Below, one piece after another: positions 1 through 7,158 of a stretch of 64,000 bases of DNA. A model generated the notes under the pieces. It saw only the letters and a program-made list of their open reading frames with translations, was not told the DNA's origin and did not search any database. Each line of letters opens with the position of its first letter. Position 1 is the stretch's first letter. The translations under genes were made by a program, and so were the position numbers. Location of the stretch: positions 1,498,042-1,562,041 of the forward strand of contig NZ_JARADB010000003.1 in NCBI RefSeq assembly GCF_028765165.1. The letters run 5' to 3'. The DNA is from Paenibacillus sp. MAHUQ-63 (GTDB taxonomy: Bacteria > Bacillota > Bacilli > Paenibacillales > NBRC-103111).

Positions 1-431
1 GCTTCCCAGGCTTTGCCAGATACATTCATCGCGACTCCGAAGCTCTCGAGTATGTCTTTCATGGCTGTCCCCTGTCTCGGCGGTAGCGCATCGCCTCCAT
101 GCAGCACTTGAGGAAAGCCTACCGAAGCCAGCAATAAGGAGACCGGCAGCGTAACGGCGAAATATCGGCGTCCTTCCGTCTGGCCGGCGCAATTCAGCGA
201 ATCCTCGAAAGGCTGGTATTTCAAGGAATAGCTGCGGAACACATCGATGAATGCTCTCAGCTCTTCGTCAGCTTCGCCTTTCATACATAATGCCATCAAG
301 AATGCGGCGCATTGCGCGTCCGTGGAATCCCCGCCGGCCATCTCATGTGCGGCCTCGACCGCTTCTTCGTACGATAAATCTCGGGCTATTCCTTGCTGGC
401 CGGATCCTATGGCTTGAATCCATCGCTTCAT
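1..431 (-). CDS. TrpD-like glycosyltransferase family protein (5' part, runs off the left edge)
   Basis: Translating the minus strand from an ATG at 431 gives an open frame of 143 codons to the window edge. The ATG follows a strong ribosome binding site (AGGGGGAG). The first 65 or so residues resemble the helical N-terminal domain of anthranilate phosphoribosyltransferase, including a run of the kind DAQCAAFLMALCMKGE. The following stretch aligns with the TrpD nucleotide-binding region, but the family's GTGG-type phosphoribosyl-pyrophosphate loop reads AGQTEGRR here. I therefore infer a TrpD-like protein of unknown substrate rather than the tryptophan enzyme. The catalytic C-terminal part is outside the window, and no other trp gene is visible. 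Confidence 0.7.
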   Translation of the reverse strand, partial: MKRWIQAIGSGQQGIARDLSYEEAVEAAHEMAGGDSTDAQCAAFLMALCMKGEADEELRAFIDVFRSYSLKYQPFEDSLNCAGQTEGRRYFAVTLPVSLLLASVGFPQVLHGGDALPPRQGTAMKDILESFGVAMNVSGKAWE

Positions 432-458
432 TGCATCTCCCCCTTTCTCGCACGAATA

Positions 459-479
459 TATGTTAGTATAGTTAACATA
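459..479. promoter_or_regulatory. Inverted repeat TATGTTA-N7-TAACATA, candidate operator
   Basis: A perfect 7-bp inverted repeat with a 7-bp spacer lies between the predicted promoter and the start of the TrpD-like gene, about 30 bp before the ATG. Its position downstream of the likely transcription start would suit a repressor site. No regulator gene is adjacent in the window. Confidence 0.4.
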
Positions 480-499
480 ATGGAAGGTTGTTTAGGGAA

Positions 500-528
500 A
501 TCGTAATACTTTCCAGTTTATGTGTCAA
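500..528 (-). promoter_or_regulatory. Sigma-A type promoter for the TrpD-like gene
   Basis: On the minus strand TTGACA (523-528), a 17-bp spacer and TACGAT (500-505) form a good vegetative promoter about 70 bp before the start codon. An inverted repeat CAAGTAT-N9-ATACTTG (526-548) overlaps its -35 side and may be an additional protein site. Confidence 0.55.
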
Positions 529-639
529 GTATTATGACATTATACTTGCGGATTTACCCAGATTACGCAAGTCAGTGACGCGTGAGGGAGCTCAACAGGC
601 GGAGCTCAGGCGGAGCTCGCCGGAAGCAGCGCCTTGCTA

Positions 640-1440
640 GGCGAGCAGTAGCAGCCCGCCTCGGTGCTGCCCTCTCGTGCCAGGCGCTGCAGATCCCTCG
701 GCCGGCCGGCTAACGGACACAGCGGACCTTATTCGGCGTGATACGGCCGCTCGATGATTCTAATGGACACACGCGACGCTATTTGCCCGTTTCTGCGCGA
801 TTTCGCCTCCGTAATCGGCAAATAAGGGCTCCGGTGTCCGTTAGAGTTATCACGGCCCCATTTTCGCGCGATTAGCGGCCGTGATGTCCGTTAGCTTCGG
901 CGCGCGCGGCAAGGTGCCAGCCCGCTTCGGAGCTGCGCCCTCACCGCTGGGCTGCAGATCCCTCGGCCGGCCGGCTAACGGACACAGCGGGCCTTATTCG
1001 GCGCGATACGGCCGCTCGATAAATCCAACGGACACACGCGACGCTATTTGCCCGTTTCTGCGCGATTTCGCCTCCGAAATTGGCAAATAAGGGCTCCGGT
1101 GTCCGTTAGAGTTATCACGGCCCCATTTTCGCGCGATTAGCGGCCGTGGTGTCCGTTAGCTTCGGCGCGCGCGGCAAGGTGCCAGCCCGCTTCGGAGCTG
1201 CGCCCTCACCGCTGGGCTGCAGATCCCTCGGCCGGCCGGCTAACGGACACAGTGGGCCTTATTCGGCGCGATACGGCCGCTCGATAAATCCAACGGACAC
1301 ACGCGACGCTATTTGCCCGTTTCTGCGCGATTTCGCCTCCGAAATCGGCAAATAAGGGCTCCGGTGTCCGTTAGAGTTATCACGGCCCCAATCTCGCGCG
1401 ATTAGCGGCCGTGGTGTCCGTTAGCTTCGGCGCGTACGGC
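640..1440 (+). repeat. Tandem array: three 265-bp units, each carrying the 185-bp four-decamer element
   Basis: Units repeat at exactly 265 bp. The 185-bp cores are at 710-894, 975-1159 and 1240-1424, joined by an 80-bp linker that ends in CGGCCGGCCGG. Units 2 and 3 differ at only a few positions (for example 1254 and 1345); unit 1 is more diverged. Each core has TAACGGACAC-type decamers at offsets 1, 51, 124 and 174, the last two inverted, so each is centred on one dyad (1067 in unit 2). Short frames inside the units stay open only because the units are repeated. The same core recurs at 17213-17397 and 56600-56784. Together with the GC-rich tail this accounts for most of the gene-free stretch 432-1648. 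Confidence 0.9.
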
Positions 1441-1526
1441 CCAAGCGCCAGGCGCCGCCCCCGGAGCTGCGCCCTCACGTCGCCTGCCCGCCTCCCGTCA
1501 CTCACGCTGCTTCTCGCACACTCGCT

Positions 1527-1553
1527 CCCCTCGCCCTCGCCCTCGCGCCGCCC
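1527..1553 (-). other. Possible G-quadruplex motif on the minus strand
   Basis: The minus strand has four G-tracts (GGG, GGG, GGG, GGGG) separated by loops of 8, 3 and 3 bases, in a strongly C-rich, low-complexity stretch (about 1440-1590) just downstream of the obgE terminator. This is sequence compatibility only; folding is not shown. Confidence 0.35.
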
Positions 1554-1592
1554 GCCGCGACTCGCGCGCCTTTTGTGCCCCCTCCCGCGGCC

Positions 1593-1639
1593 ACAAAAAA
1601 AAGGCGTCCGCAGCCATTTACACGGCTTGCGGACACCCT
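1593..1639 (-). terminator. Rho-independent terminator of the spo0B-obgE unit
   Basis: The minus strand reads a long GC-rich hairpin (GGTGTCCGCAAGCC pairing with GGCTGCGGACGCC) followed by eight T residues, directly after the obgE stop codon. Confidence 0.9.
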
Positions 1640-1648
1640 CTATTGATG

Positions 1649-2950
1649 CTATTGCTTCTCATCAAATTCAAAATCAAAATCGCCGATCTGGATCGTTTGC
1701 CCGTGCACGGCGCCGCGGTTACGCAGCTCCTGATCGATCCCCATGTTACGCAGAATGCGGGCGAAGCGCGCCACGCCATCCTGTGTGCTGAAATTCGTCC
1801 GCTTGATCAACTTCTCGATCGATGGACTTTCAACCACGAACACGTCGTTGACGCGGCGAATGGTATAATCATTCTCCTCGCGCTTCTCGTAGCGGTACAC
1901 CTTGCGTTCTTCCGTCTCAGCCACAGCCTCGACTTCCGGAGCTTGCGGAATGCTTTCCACAATATCGGAAATCTTGTACAGCAGCTCCTGCACACCCTCG
2001 CGAGTTAACGCCGAGATCGGGTAGACTTCGTACTCGCTGCCGGCCGCGGCAAGCTGCTCCTTGAACAAGGCCAGATTCTCCTCCGACTGCGGCATGTCCA
2101 TCTTGTTGGCCACAACAATCTGCGGACGCTGCTCCAGCTTCGCGTTGTAAAGTCTCACTTCCTCATTGATCTTGAGGAAGTCCTCGTAAGGATCGCGGCC
2201 GTCTGCTGCGGACATGTCGACCACGTGCACGATCACGCGCGTCCGCTCGACGTGACGCAGGAACTCATGACCGAGACCCACGCCTTCATGCGCGCCTTCG
2301 ATCAAACCAGGCAAGTCCGCCATGACGAAGCTGCGGCCATCTCCTACATCGACAACCCCCAGGTTCGGGGTCAGGGTTGTAAAATGGTACGCGGCGATTT
2401 TGGGCTTGGCCGCAGACACAACGGACAGGAGCGTAGATTTCCCCACGCTAGGGAAACCGACAAGACCGACGTCCGCCATCACTTTCATCTCGAGCACAAC
2501 CCAGCGCTCTTCGCCTTCTTCGCCGTTCTCGGCGATTTCCGGCGCCGTGATGCGCTGCGTGACGAACCGCGTGTTCCCGCGTCCGCCGCGTCCGCCCTTG
2601 GCTACGACGACTTCTTGCCCATGACGCGTCAAATCCGCGATAATCTCTTGCGTATCGTCATTAATGATCGTCGTCCCCGGCGGAATGCGAACGATCATAT
2701 CTTCCGCATTGGCGCCATGCATGGACTTATTGCGCCCCTTCTCGCCGCGGGCCGCCTTGAAATGCTTCTGATAGCGGAAATCCATCAGCGTGCGAAGACC
2801 TTCGTCGACGCGGAAGATCACATCGCCGCCATTGCCTCCGTCACCGCCGGCAGGACCGCCCTCCGGGACATACTTCTCGCGCCGGAACGCTACGAGTCCG
2901 TCGCCGCCGTCGCCGCCTTTTACAAATACTTTCGCTTTATCTACAAACAT
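1649..2950 (-). CDS. obgE: GTPase ObgE/CgtA
   Basis: This essential GTPase acts in late 50S ribosome assembly and links growth state to the stress response and sporulation in Bacillus. The 433-residue product has the glycine-rich Obg fold (about 1-158, starting MFVDKAKVFVKGGDGGDG), the G domain with its P-loop GFPSVGKS at 165-172 and DLPGLIEG switch, and a C-terminal OCT domain typical of Gram-positive Obg (about 350-425). GAGGTG precedes the ATG. It lies just downstream of spo0B, the Bacillus arrangement, and is followed by a strong terminator. Confidence 0.97.
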   Translation of the reverse strand: MFVDKAKVFVKGGDGGDGLVAFRREKYVPEGGPAGGDGGNGGDVIFRVDEGLRTLMDFRYQKHFKAARGEKGRNKSMHGANAEDMIVRIPPGTTIINDDTQEIIADLTRHGQEVVVAKGGRGGRGNTRFVTQRITAPEIAENGEEGEERWVVLEMKVMADVGLVGFPSVGKSTLLSVVSAAKPKIAAYHFTTLTPNLGVVDVGDGRSFVMADLPGLIEGAHEGVGLGHEFLRHVERTRVIVHVVDMSAADGRDPYEDFLKINEEVRLYNAKLEQRPQIVVANKMDMPQSEENLALFKEQLAAAGSEYEVYPISALTREGVQELLYKISDIVESIPQAPEVEAVAETEERKVYRYEKREENDYTIRRVNDVFVVESPSIEKLIKRTNFSTQDGVARFARILRNMGIDQELRNRGAVHGQTIQIGDFDFEFDEKQ

Positions 2951-2963
2951 CTCTGCACCTCAA

Positions 2964-3758
2964 CTAAACCGAGACCTCGACCTTGCGGTCAAGCTCCCTA
3001 TATGATGTATGAAACGGCAGCTTGATGGTAACAGCCGCTTCATCCTCTTGCCAATCCGTATGCTCCAGCACATAGGAACTGACGTTCCCAGGGAAATTCT
3101 CATGAACCGCCTTCTCAAGCAGGTCCCGTCGATATGGACCTTGATAGACGAAATCAAGCAGCAAGCCGTCTTCCTGAATATCGAACTCCAAGCTCAGCTT
3201 CCCGCTTTCATCCTCGCCGGCTGCTGCATGCCGCTGTACACACGCAACCGTCTGCCTGATCAATCGTTCAATCAATCCGTCACTTAATGGAAGCTGTCCC
3301 AAATTGATTTCCTGATCCAGAGCAACTTCCAGCTCCAATGACTTGGACTGCACCCGGAACAGCAGCAAGTAAGCGATCAAGGAGGGGATACCCAACTTGG
3401 ACAGATTGCTTTCCTGCTGCATCGTCATTTTTATTTTTTCCATATACGGCTGTAAATTATCAAATTTCTTCAATTGTATGTAGCCGAACAAGATTTGCGT
3501 GTCGTTCATCCAATCATGACGCAGCCTGTTGATGACTGCTATCAAATTTCTCTGAGCAAGCCCTTCCTCACTCCGGTACTTATCGCTCCACTTCTCTTCC
3601 ACGCGGCTTACTTCCAGTTTGAAAGCTGTATAACCGCATATCACCACGATCAAAAGCAATGCGCCCCTAACGACCCAAGGCTCTAAAAAGACCAGTCCCG
3701 TTAAACCAATGAGCACAAGTGCCAACAAATAAATCTGTGTGCTGCCTACTCGTTTCAT
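2964..3758 (-). CDS. spo0B: Sporulation phosphotransferase Spo0B
   Basis: Spo0B passes phosphate from Spo0F to Spo0A in the sporulation phosphorelay. The product (264 residues) has two N-terminal membrane segments (about 9-28 and 32-48), then a helical segment with NRLRHDWMND, whose histidine (residue 81) is the expected phosphorylated residue, and a degenerate C-terminal ATPase-like domain without clear nucleotide-binding boxes. Bacillus Spo0B lacks membrane segments, so the anchored form is a difference. I chose the ATG at 3758 because GGAG lies about 10 bp before it; an in-frame ATG at 3824 is possible but weaker. It overlaps no neighbour and is 13 bp upstream of obgE. Confidence 0.85.
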   Translation of the reverse strand: MKRVGSTQIYLLALVLIGLTGLVFLEPWVVRGALLLIVVICGYTAFKLEVSRVEEKWSDKYRSEEGLAQRNLIAVINRLRHDWMNDTQILFGYIQLKKFDNLQPYMEKIKMTMQQESNLSKLGIPSLIAYLLLFRVQSKSLELEVALDQEINLGQLPLSDGLIERLIRQTVACVQRHAAAGEDESGKLSLEFDIQEDGLLLDFVYQGPYRRDLLEKAVHENFPGNVSSYVLEHTDWQEDEAAVTIKLPFHTSYRELDRKVEVSV

Positions 3759-3907
3759 CCCTCGTCCGCTCCGTTCTCCCCTGCTACGTAACCGTTCATT
3801 CAGTATAGCATGGCCATCTTGCAAACGTCACCAAACAAATGAGAAAACCTCCGCCCTTGGCCATCCGACAAGCAGCGACCGCGATTAGAGGTTGTCGTCA
3901 TAGTAGG

Positions 3908-3943
3908 AAAAAATCCCTGACGGGCTCATCGCTCGCCAGGGAT
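3908..3943 (-). terminator. Terminator of the rplU-prp-rpmA operon
   Basis: The minus strand forms ATCCCTG...CAGGGAT with further inner pairing, followed by TTTTTT. It sits just after rpmA and separates the ribosomal genes from spo0B-obgE, which must then use its own promoter or read-through. Confidence 0.85.
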
Positions 3944-3948
3944 TCTCA

Positions 3949-4260
3949 TTACGCTTCTAGTGCTGCAGCCACAGGAGCTACATCAACTGGGTATACGCTC
4001 ACTTTTTTGCGATCGCGGCCCAAACGCTCGAATTTCACTACGCCTTGTACCAAAGCGAAAAGTGTATCATCCGAACCGATGCCTACGTTCGTTCCTGGGT
4101 GAATTTTCGTACCGCGTTGGCGATAGAGAATGCTTCCCGCAGTAACGGTTTGACCGTCAGCACGTTTAGCGCCAAGGCGCTTGGAATGGGAGTCACGTCC
4201 GTTCTTCGTGGAACCTACACCCTTCTTGGAAGCGAAAAACTGGAGATCCAATTTCAACAT
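3949..4260 (-). CDS. rpmA: 50S ribosomal protein L27
   Basis: L27 reaches the peptidyl transferase centre of the 50S subunit with its N-terminus. The 103-residue product begins MLKLDLQFFA followed by SKKGVGSTKNGRDS. This N-terminal extension is the Firmicute form, which must be cut after FFA by the protease Prp before L27 works; the prp gene is immediately upstream. GGAGGATAACATC precedes the ATG at 4260, so the longer frame starting at 4293 is rejected. Confidence 0.97.
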   Translation of the reverse strand: MLKLDLQFFASKKGVGSTKNGRDSHSKRLGAKRADGQTVTAGSILYRQRGTKIHPGTNVGIGSDDTLFALVQGVVKFERLGRDRKKVSVYPVDVAPVAAALEA

Positions 4261-4264
4261 GATG

Positions 4265-4618
4265 TTATCCTCCTTCGTGATAGATTGTTTCAATCGTTAT
4301 ATAGTCACCGTAATTGTCTGCAATGGTTTGTAGCATGACGACCATAGATTCCAGAATCACCTGGATTTTGTTCCAATTCTCCGTTACGGTACGAGCGTTT
4401 TCTGGAATGGTAACATCCATAAACCCTCGCTCCATGTCGTGAATGGGAACGACACCCGTGAGCGATTCAATCGAATTATAAGTACCGAACGTTACCGCCG
4501 ATACCGCAGCGCAGACCAGGTCTTTGCCAGGTACGTCATATTCAGCATGGCCTTCCACTACAAAAGATACAATTTGAGGTGAATCCGGTAGTTGACGCTT
4601 TATGGTCACGTAGATCAT
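4265..4618 (-). CDS. prp: Ribosomal-processing cysteine protease Prp
   Basis: Prp (YsxB) removes the N-terminal extension of L27. The 117-residue product matches the family in length and shows the catalytic pair: His24 in VEGHAEYD and Cys36 in KDLVCAAVS. It lies between rplU and rpmA, with 11 bp to rplU and 4 bp to rpmA, so enzyme and substrate are co-transcribed and probably translated in step. The ribosome binding site before its ATG is weak. Confidence 0.95.
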   Translation of the reverse strand: MIYVTIKRQLPDSPQIVSFVVEGHAEYDVPGKDLVCAAVSAVTFGTYNSIESLTGVVPIHDMERGFMDVTIPENARTVTENWNKIQVILESMVVMLQTIADNYGDYITIETIYHEGG

Positions 4619-4629
4619 AAGGCAGCCGC

Positions 4630-4941
4630 TTACGCTTGGATTTTCTCAACTACAACTCTTGTGTATGGTTGACGATGACCTTGCTTTTTGTGATAGTTCT
4701 TTTTCGCTTTGTACTTATACACGATAACTTTCGCGCCTTTGCCGTGTTTCTCCACTTTCGCGGAAACTGCAGCACCGGATACCAATGGAGCACCTACAAC
4801 AACGCCGCTCTCTTTGGATACCATAAGTACACGATCAAAAGAAACAACTTCACCTTCAGCTGCGTTCAATTTCTCGATGTATAGAACATCGCCCTCTTGA
4901 ACTTTGTACTGCTTACCACCTGTTTCAATAATTGCGTACAT
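4630..4941 (-). CDS. rplU: 50S ribosomal protein L21
   Basis: L21 binds 23S rRNA in the large subunit. The 103-residue product starts MYAIIETGGKQYKVQEGD and ends with the usual KKQGHRQPYTRVVVEKI region. GGAGGT lies about 9 bp before the ATG at 4941; a second ATG two codons upstream (4947) is possible. It is the first gene of the rplU-prp-rpmA operon and is preceded by a likely L21 leader RNA and a vegetative promoter. Confidence 0.97.
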   Translation of the reverse strand: MYAIIETGGKQYKVQEGDVLYIEKLNAAEGEVVSFDRVLMVSKESGVVVGAPLVSGAAVSAKVEKHGKGAKVIVYKYKAKKNYHKKQGHRQPYTRVVVEKIQA

Positions 4942-5053
4942 TTGCATGACCTCCTCATGTCTCAGACTCGCCTTGTCCAGGTGACGGTCAGGAGCTATAC
5001 CTGTCCGTTCTTAAACCCGTTTCGCGCGGTTACAGCATGCCTAAACAACACAC
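4942..5053 (-). ncRNA. Probable ribosomal protein L21 leader
   Basis: About 110 nt lie between the promoter and rplU. The transcript contains an inverted-repeat-rich segment (ACCGCGCGAAACGGGTTT, then ACAGGTATAGCTCCTGACCGT) and ends in a stretch resembling the conserved 3' end of the Firmicute L21 leader (GGCGAGTCTGAGACATGAGG), which overlaps the rplU ribosome binding site. Such leaders regulate rplU autogenously. The family assignment is from memory of the motif. Confidence 0.55.
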
Positions 5054-5060
5054 TTCGAGT

Positions 5061-5090
5061 ATTATATCACACGTACATTCTTATATGCAA
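5061..5090 (-). promoter_or_regulatory. Promoter of rplU-prp-rpmA
   Basis: On the minus strand TTGCAT (5085-5090), an 18-bp spacer and a perfect TATAAT (5061-5066). It overlaps no coding sequence and lies just past the stop codon of the RNase G gene. Confidence 0.75.
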
Positions 5091-5094
5091 TGTT

Positions 5095-6258
5095 TTATTT
5101 GCGCTTTCGTGTCATTTCCAGCAGCCCGAGCTTCGTCCATCCGACAACGATCGTTTTGGAACGGTCTTTACGGACGGCCTGCGTGATGTTTTCCATGACC
5201 GCTGCGCGGTTCGTTTCCGATGCCATATCAATAAAATCAACAATGATGATGCCCCTGATGTTCCGCAAGCGCAGCAGCCGCGGAATCTCGGCCGCCGCCT
5301 CCCGGTTAATATCGGTCACGGTCTGTTCGAGATCAACGGAACCGGTGTACCGGCCCGTGTTCACATCAATGACCGTCAGCGCTTCGGTTTGATCGATGAT
5401 CAAATATCCGCCGCTTGGCAGCCAAATCTTGCGTCGGAAGCTGACATTCAGCTCCTCTGTCACACCGAACTGATCGAATAACGGGACTTTGCGGTCATAA
5501 AATGCGACGCGGCCCCGCCAGCTCGGATGCTGCTTGCGCAGCAGCAGCTTCATTTCTTCATACACTTTGGCATCGTTCAGCCATACTTCGTTCACATCGG
5601 CGGTTATGACATCTCTGGCCAAACGCGGCAGCAGATCCAGGTCTTGATAAAGCTGCTGAGGTGCTGTAGCCTGTTTCATTTTGGAGAGAATCGTTTGCCA
5701 TAAATCCCGCAAGTTCTGCAAATCGTCACGGATCGCTTCTTCGCTTTGACCGAGAGCGCCCGTCCGCAGAATGACGCCTTCGCCGGGAAGCAAATTGCCT
5801 TCGGCCAGCTGTTTAAGGCGCTGCCGTTCGGTTTCCATATCAATTTTGCGGGAAATAGCGATGTAGTCGGCGTCTGGCATGTAAACGATCCAACGTCCCG
5901 GGATGGAAACATGCGTCGTTACTCTTGCGCCTTTGGTGCCTTGCGGTTCCTTCGTTACCTGGACCATGAAGGTTTGCCCTGGTTCGGCGAGCTCCGTGAT
6001 GGAGGGTTTGATCTTAGGCTGCTTGTCCATATGGACGGGGAGGAGATCGTCTATATAAAGAAAGGCATTCTTCGCTAAACCGATGTCGACGAATGCCGCC
6101 TGCATGCCGGGAAGTACGTTGACGATGCGACCCATGTAGATGCTGCCTGCCCGCTTGGAATCAAGCGGATACTGCGAATCATACTCCACAAGCCGCCCCT
6201 CTTCCAGCAATGCCGCTTGCGTAAGCTCCGGTGCGCAGTGAATTATAAGTTGCTTCAT
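5095..6258 (-). CDS. rng: Ribonuclease E/G family protein (RNase G type), short form
   Basis: RNase G/E enzymes are single-strand endoribonucleases for rRNA and mRNA processing. The product (387 residues) shows the S1-like domain (RAGSIYMGRIVNVLPGMQAAFVDIG), the RNase H-like core and the DNase I-like catalytic segment with VIDVNTGRYTG and IIIVDFIDM, whose aspartates bind the catalytic metal. It ends at GLLEMTRKRK, just before where longer homologues carry the CPxC zinc-link that holds dimers together, so tetramer assembly may differ. GAGGTGAAACGTGT precedes the ATG. It is 24 bp downstream of spoIVFB. E. coli rng also lies near mreBCD and maf. Confidence 0.92.
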   Translation of the reverse strand: MKQLIIHCAPELTQAALLEEGRLVEYDSQYPLDSKRAGSIYMGRIVNVLPGMQAAFVDIGLAKNAFLYIDDLLPVHMDKQPKIKPSITELAEPGQTFMVQVTKEPQGTKGARVTTHVSIPGRWIVYMPDADYIAISRKIDMETERQRLKQLAEGNLLPGEGVILRTGALGQSEEAIRDDLQNLRDLWQTILSKMKQATAPQQLYQDLDLLPRLARDVITADVNEVWLNDAKVYEEMKLLLRKQHPSWRGRVAFYDRKVPLFDQFGVTEELNVSFRRKIWLPSGGYLIIDQTEALTVIDVNTGRYTGSVDLEQTVTDINREAAAEIPRLLRLRNIRGIIIVDFIDMASETNRAAVMENITQAVRKDRSKTIVVGWTKLGLLEMTRKRK

Positions 6259-6282
6259 ACACGTTTCACCTCAAAGGTTATT

Positions 6283-7158
6283 TTACATGAAAAGATCGGA
6301 AACTGCACTCCCCGGTTTTTTTCCATCCAAATAACCGCTCACCAATTGCTGCTCGGGCAGAATGGCTTGTATGCGTCCCGCCTCGTTGACAATGTAGATC
6401 AAATGATATTTCTCCCTCATAAAAAGCTTGAGCGTATCCGCCATCGTCCGCTGCTTCGTAATTACAATCGGCTGTGCCAGCGTGCCGCGGCTGAGCAGCC
6501 TACTGACACGGCTGCCCCGGCCAATCAGAAAGCGAAAGAAATGATACGGCATCTGACGGTACGCATACCAATTGGAAACAAGCAGGAAAATGCCGATGAC
6601 CAGGATATTGAGCGGGAGCTGCCCGCTGGCCAGCTGGATGACGGCCATCACGATGATCGCGAAGCTTAAGAACATGGAAATCCAGACCGTATACAGAATC
6701 GTATTGTGATAGGATAACAAATACCCCAGCAGGGACTGCATAATTTTGCCCCCGTCGAGCGGCATGACCGGTATCAGATTGAACAATAGAATCATGAGAT
6801 TGGCTTCGATGAAATAATCCCACCACGTGCCTGCACCAATCTCCAGCATTTTCATGAAGTAAGCGAGAAGAATCATCCATACATGCTGAATCGGCCCTGC
6901 AACTGCCACGACAAGTTCTTCCCAGGTCGGCACCGTGCCCAGCTCGTCCACAACGAGCACACCGCCGAATGGGAGCAGCTGCACTTCCTTGACGCGCCAC
7001 CCTAGGCCGTTGGCGGCAGTCAGATGACCCAGTTCATGAACGAGCACGATACCGAACAGCGTGATGGCTTCCAGGAAATAGCCCGTCAAGGCGGAGCCGA
7101 TCATGACGAGCGTGAATAAAGGATGAAACCGGTAAGTGGTGCCGAACAGTCTAATCAA
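6283..7158 (-). CDS. spoIVFB: Stage IV sporulation intramembrane metalloprotease SpoIVFB
   Basis: SpoIVFB is a site-2-protease family enzyme in the mother-cell membrane around the forespore that activates pro-sigma-K. The 291-residue product has several membrane segments, the zinc motif HELGH (VLVHELGHL, near residue 44), the second metal site NLIPVMPLDGGK, and a C-terminal CBS-like cytoplasmic region. It starts with TTG at 7158 and overlaps the end of spoIVFA by 8 bp, so the two are translationally coupled. SpoIVFA is its regulator and anchor, which supports the call. Confidence 0.93.
   Translation of the reverse strand: MIRLFGTTYRFHPLFTLVMIGSALTGYFLEAITLFGIVLVHELGHLTAANGLGWRVKEVQLLPFGGVLVVDELGTVPTWEELVVAVAGPIQHVWMILLAYFMKMLEIGAGTWWDYFIEANLMILLFNLIPVMPLDGGKIMQSLLGYLLSYHNTILYTVWISMFLSFAIIVMAVIQLASGQLPLNILVIGIFLLVSNWYAYRQMPYHFFRFLIGRGSRVSRLLSRGTLAQPIVITKQRTMADTLKLFMREKYHLIYIVNEAGRIQAILPEQQLVSGYLDGKKPGSAVSDLFM

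Noticed and set aside
640..1440. CRISPR array
   Set aside because: The repeated units are 265 bp, near-identical throughout and palindromic, with no short repeats separated by unique spacers and no cas genes.
881..1791. Short open frames of 69-126 codons in the repeat array
   Set aside because: They exist because the units repeat and lack good ribosome binding sites; the same frames arise on both strands of other copies.
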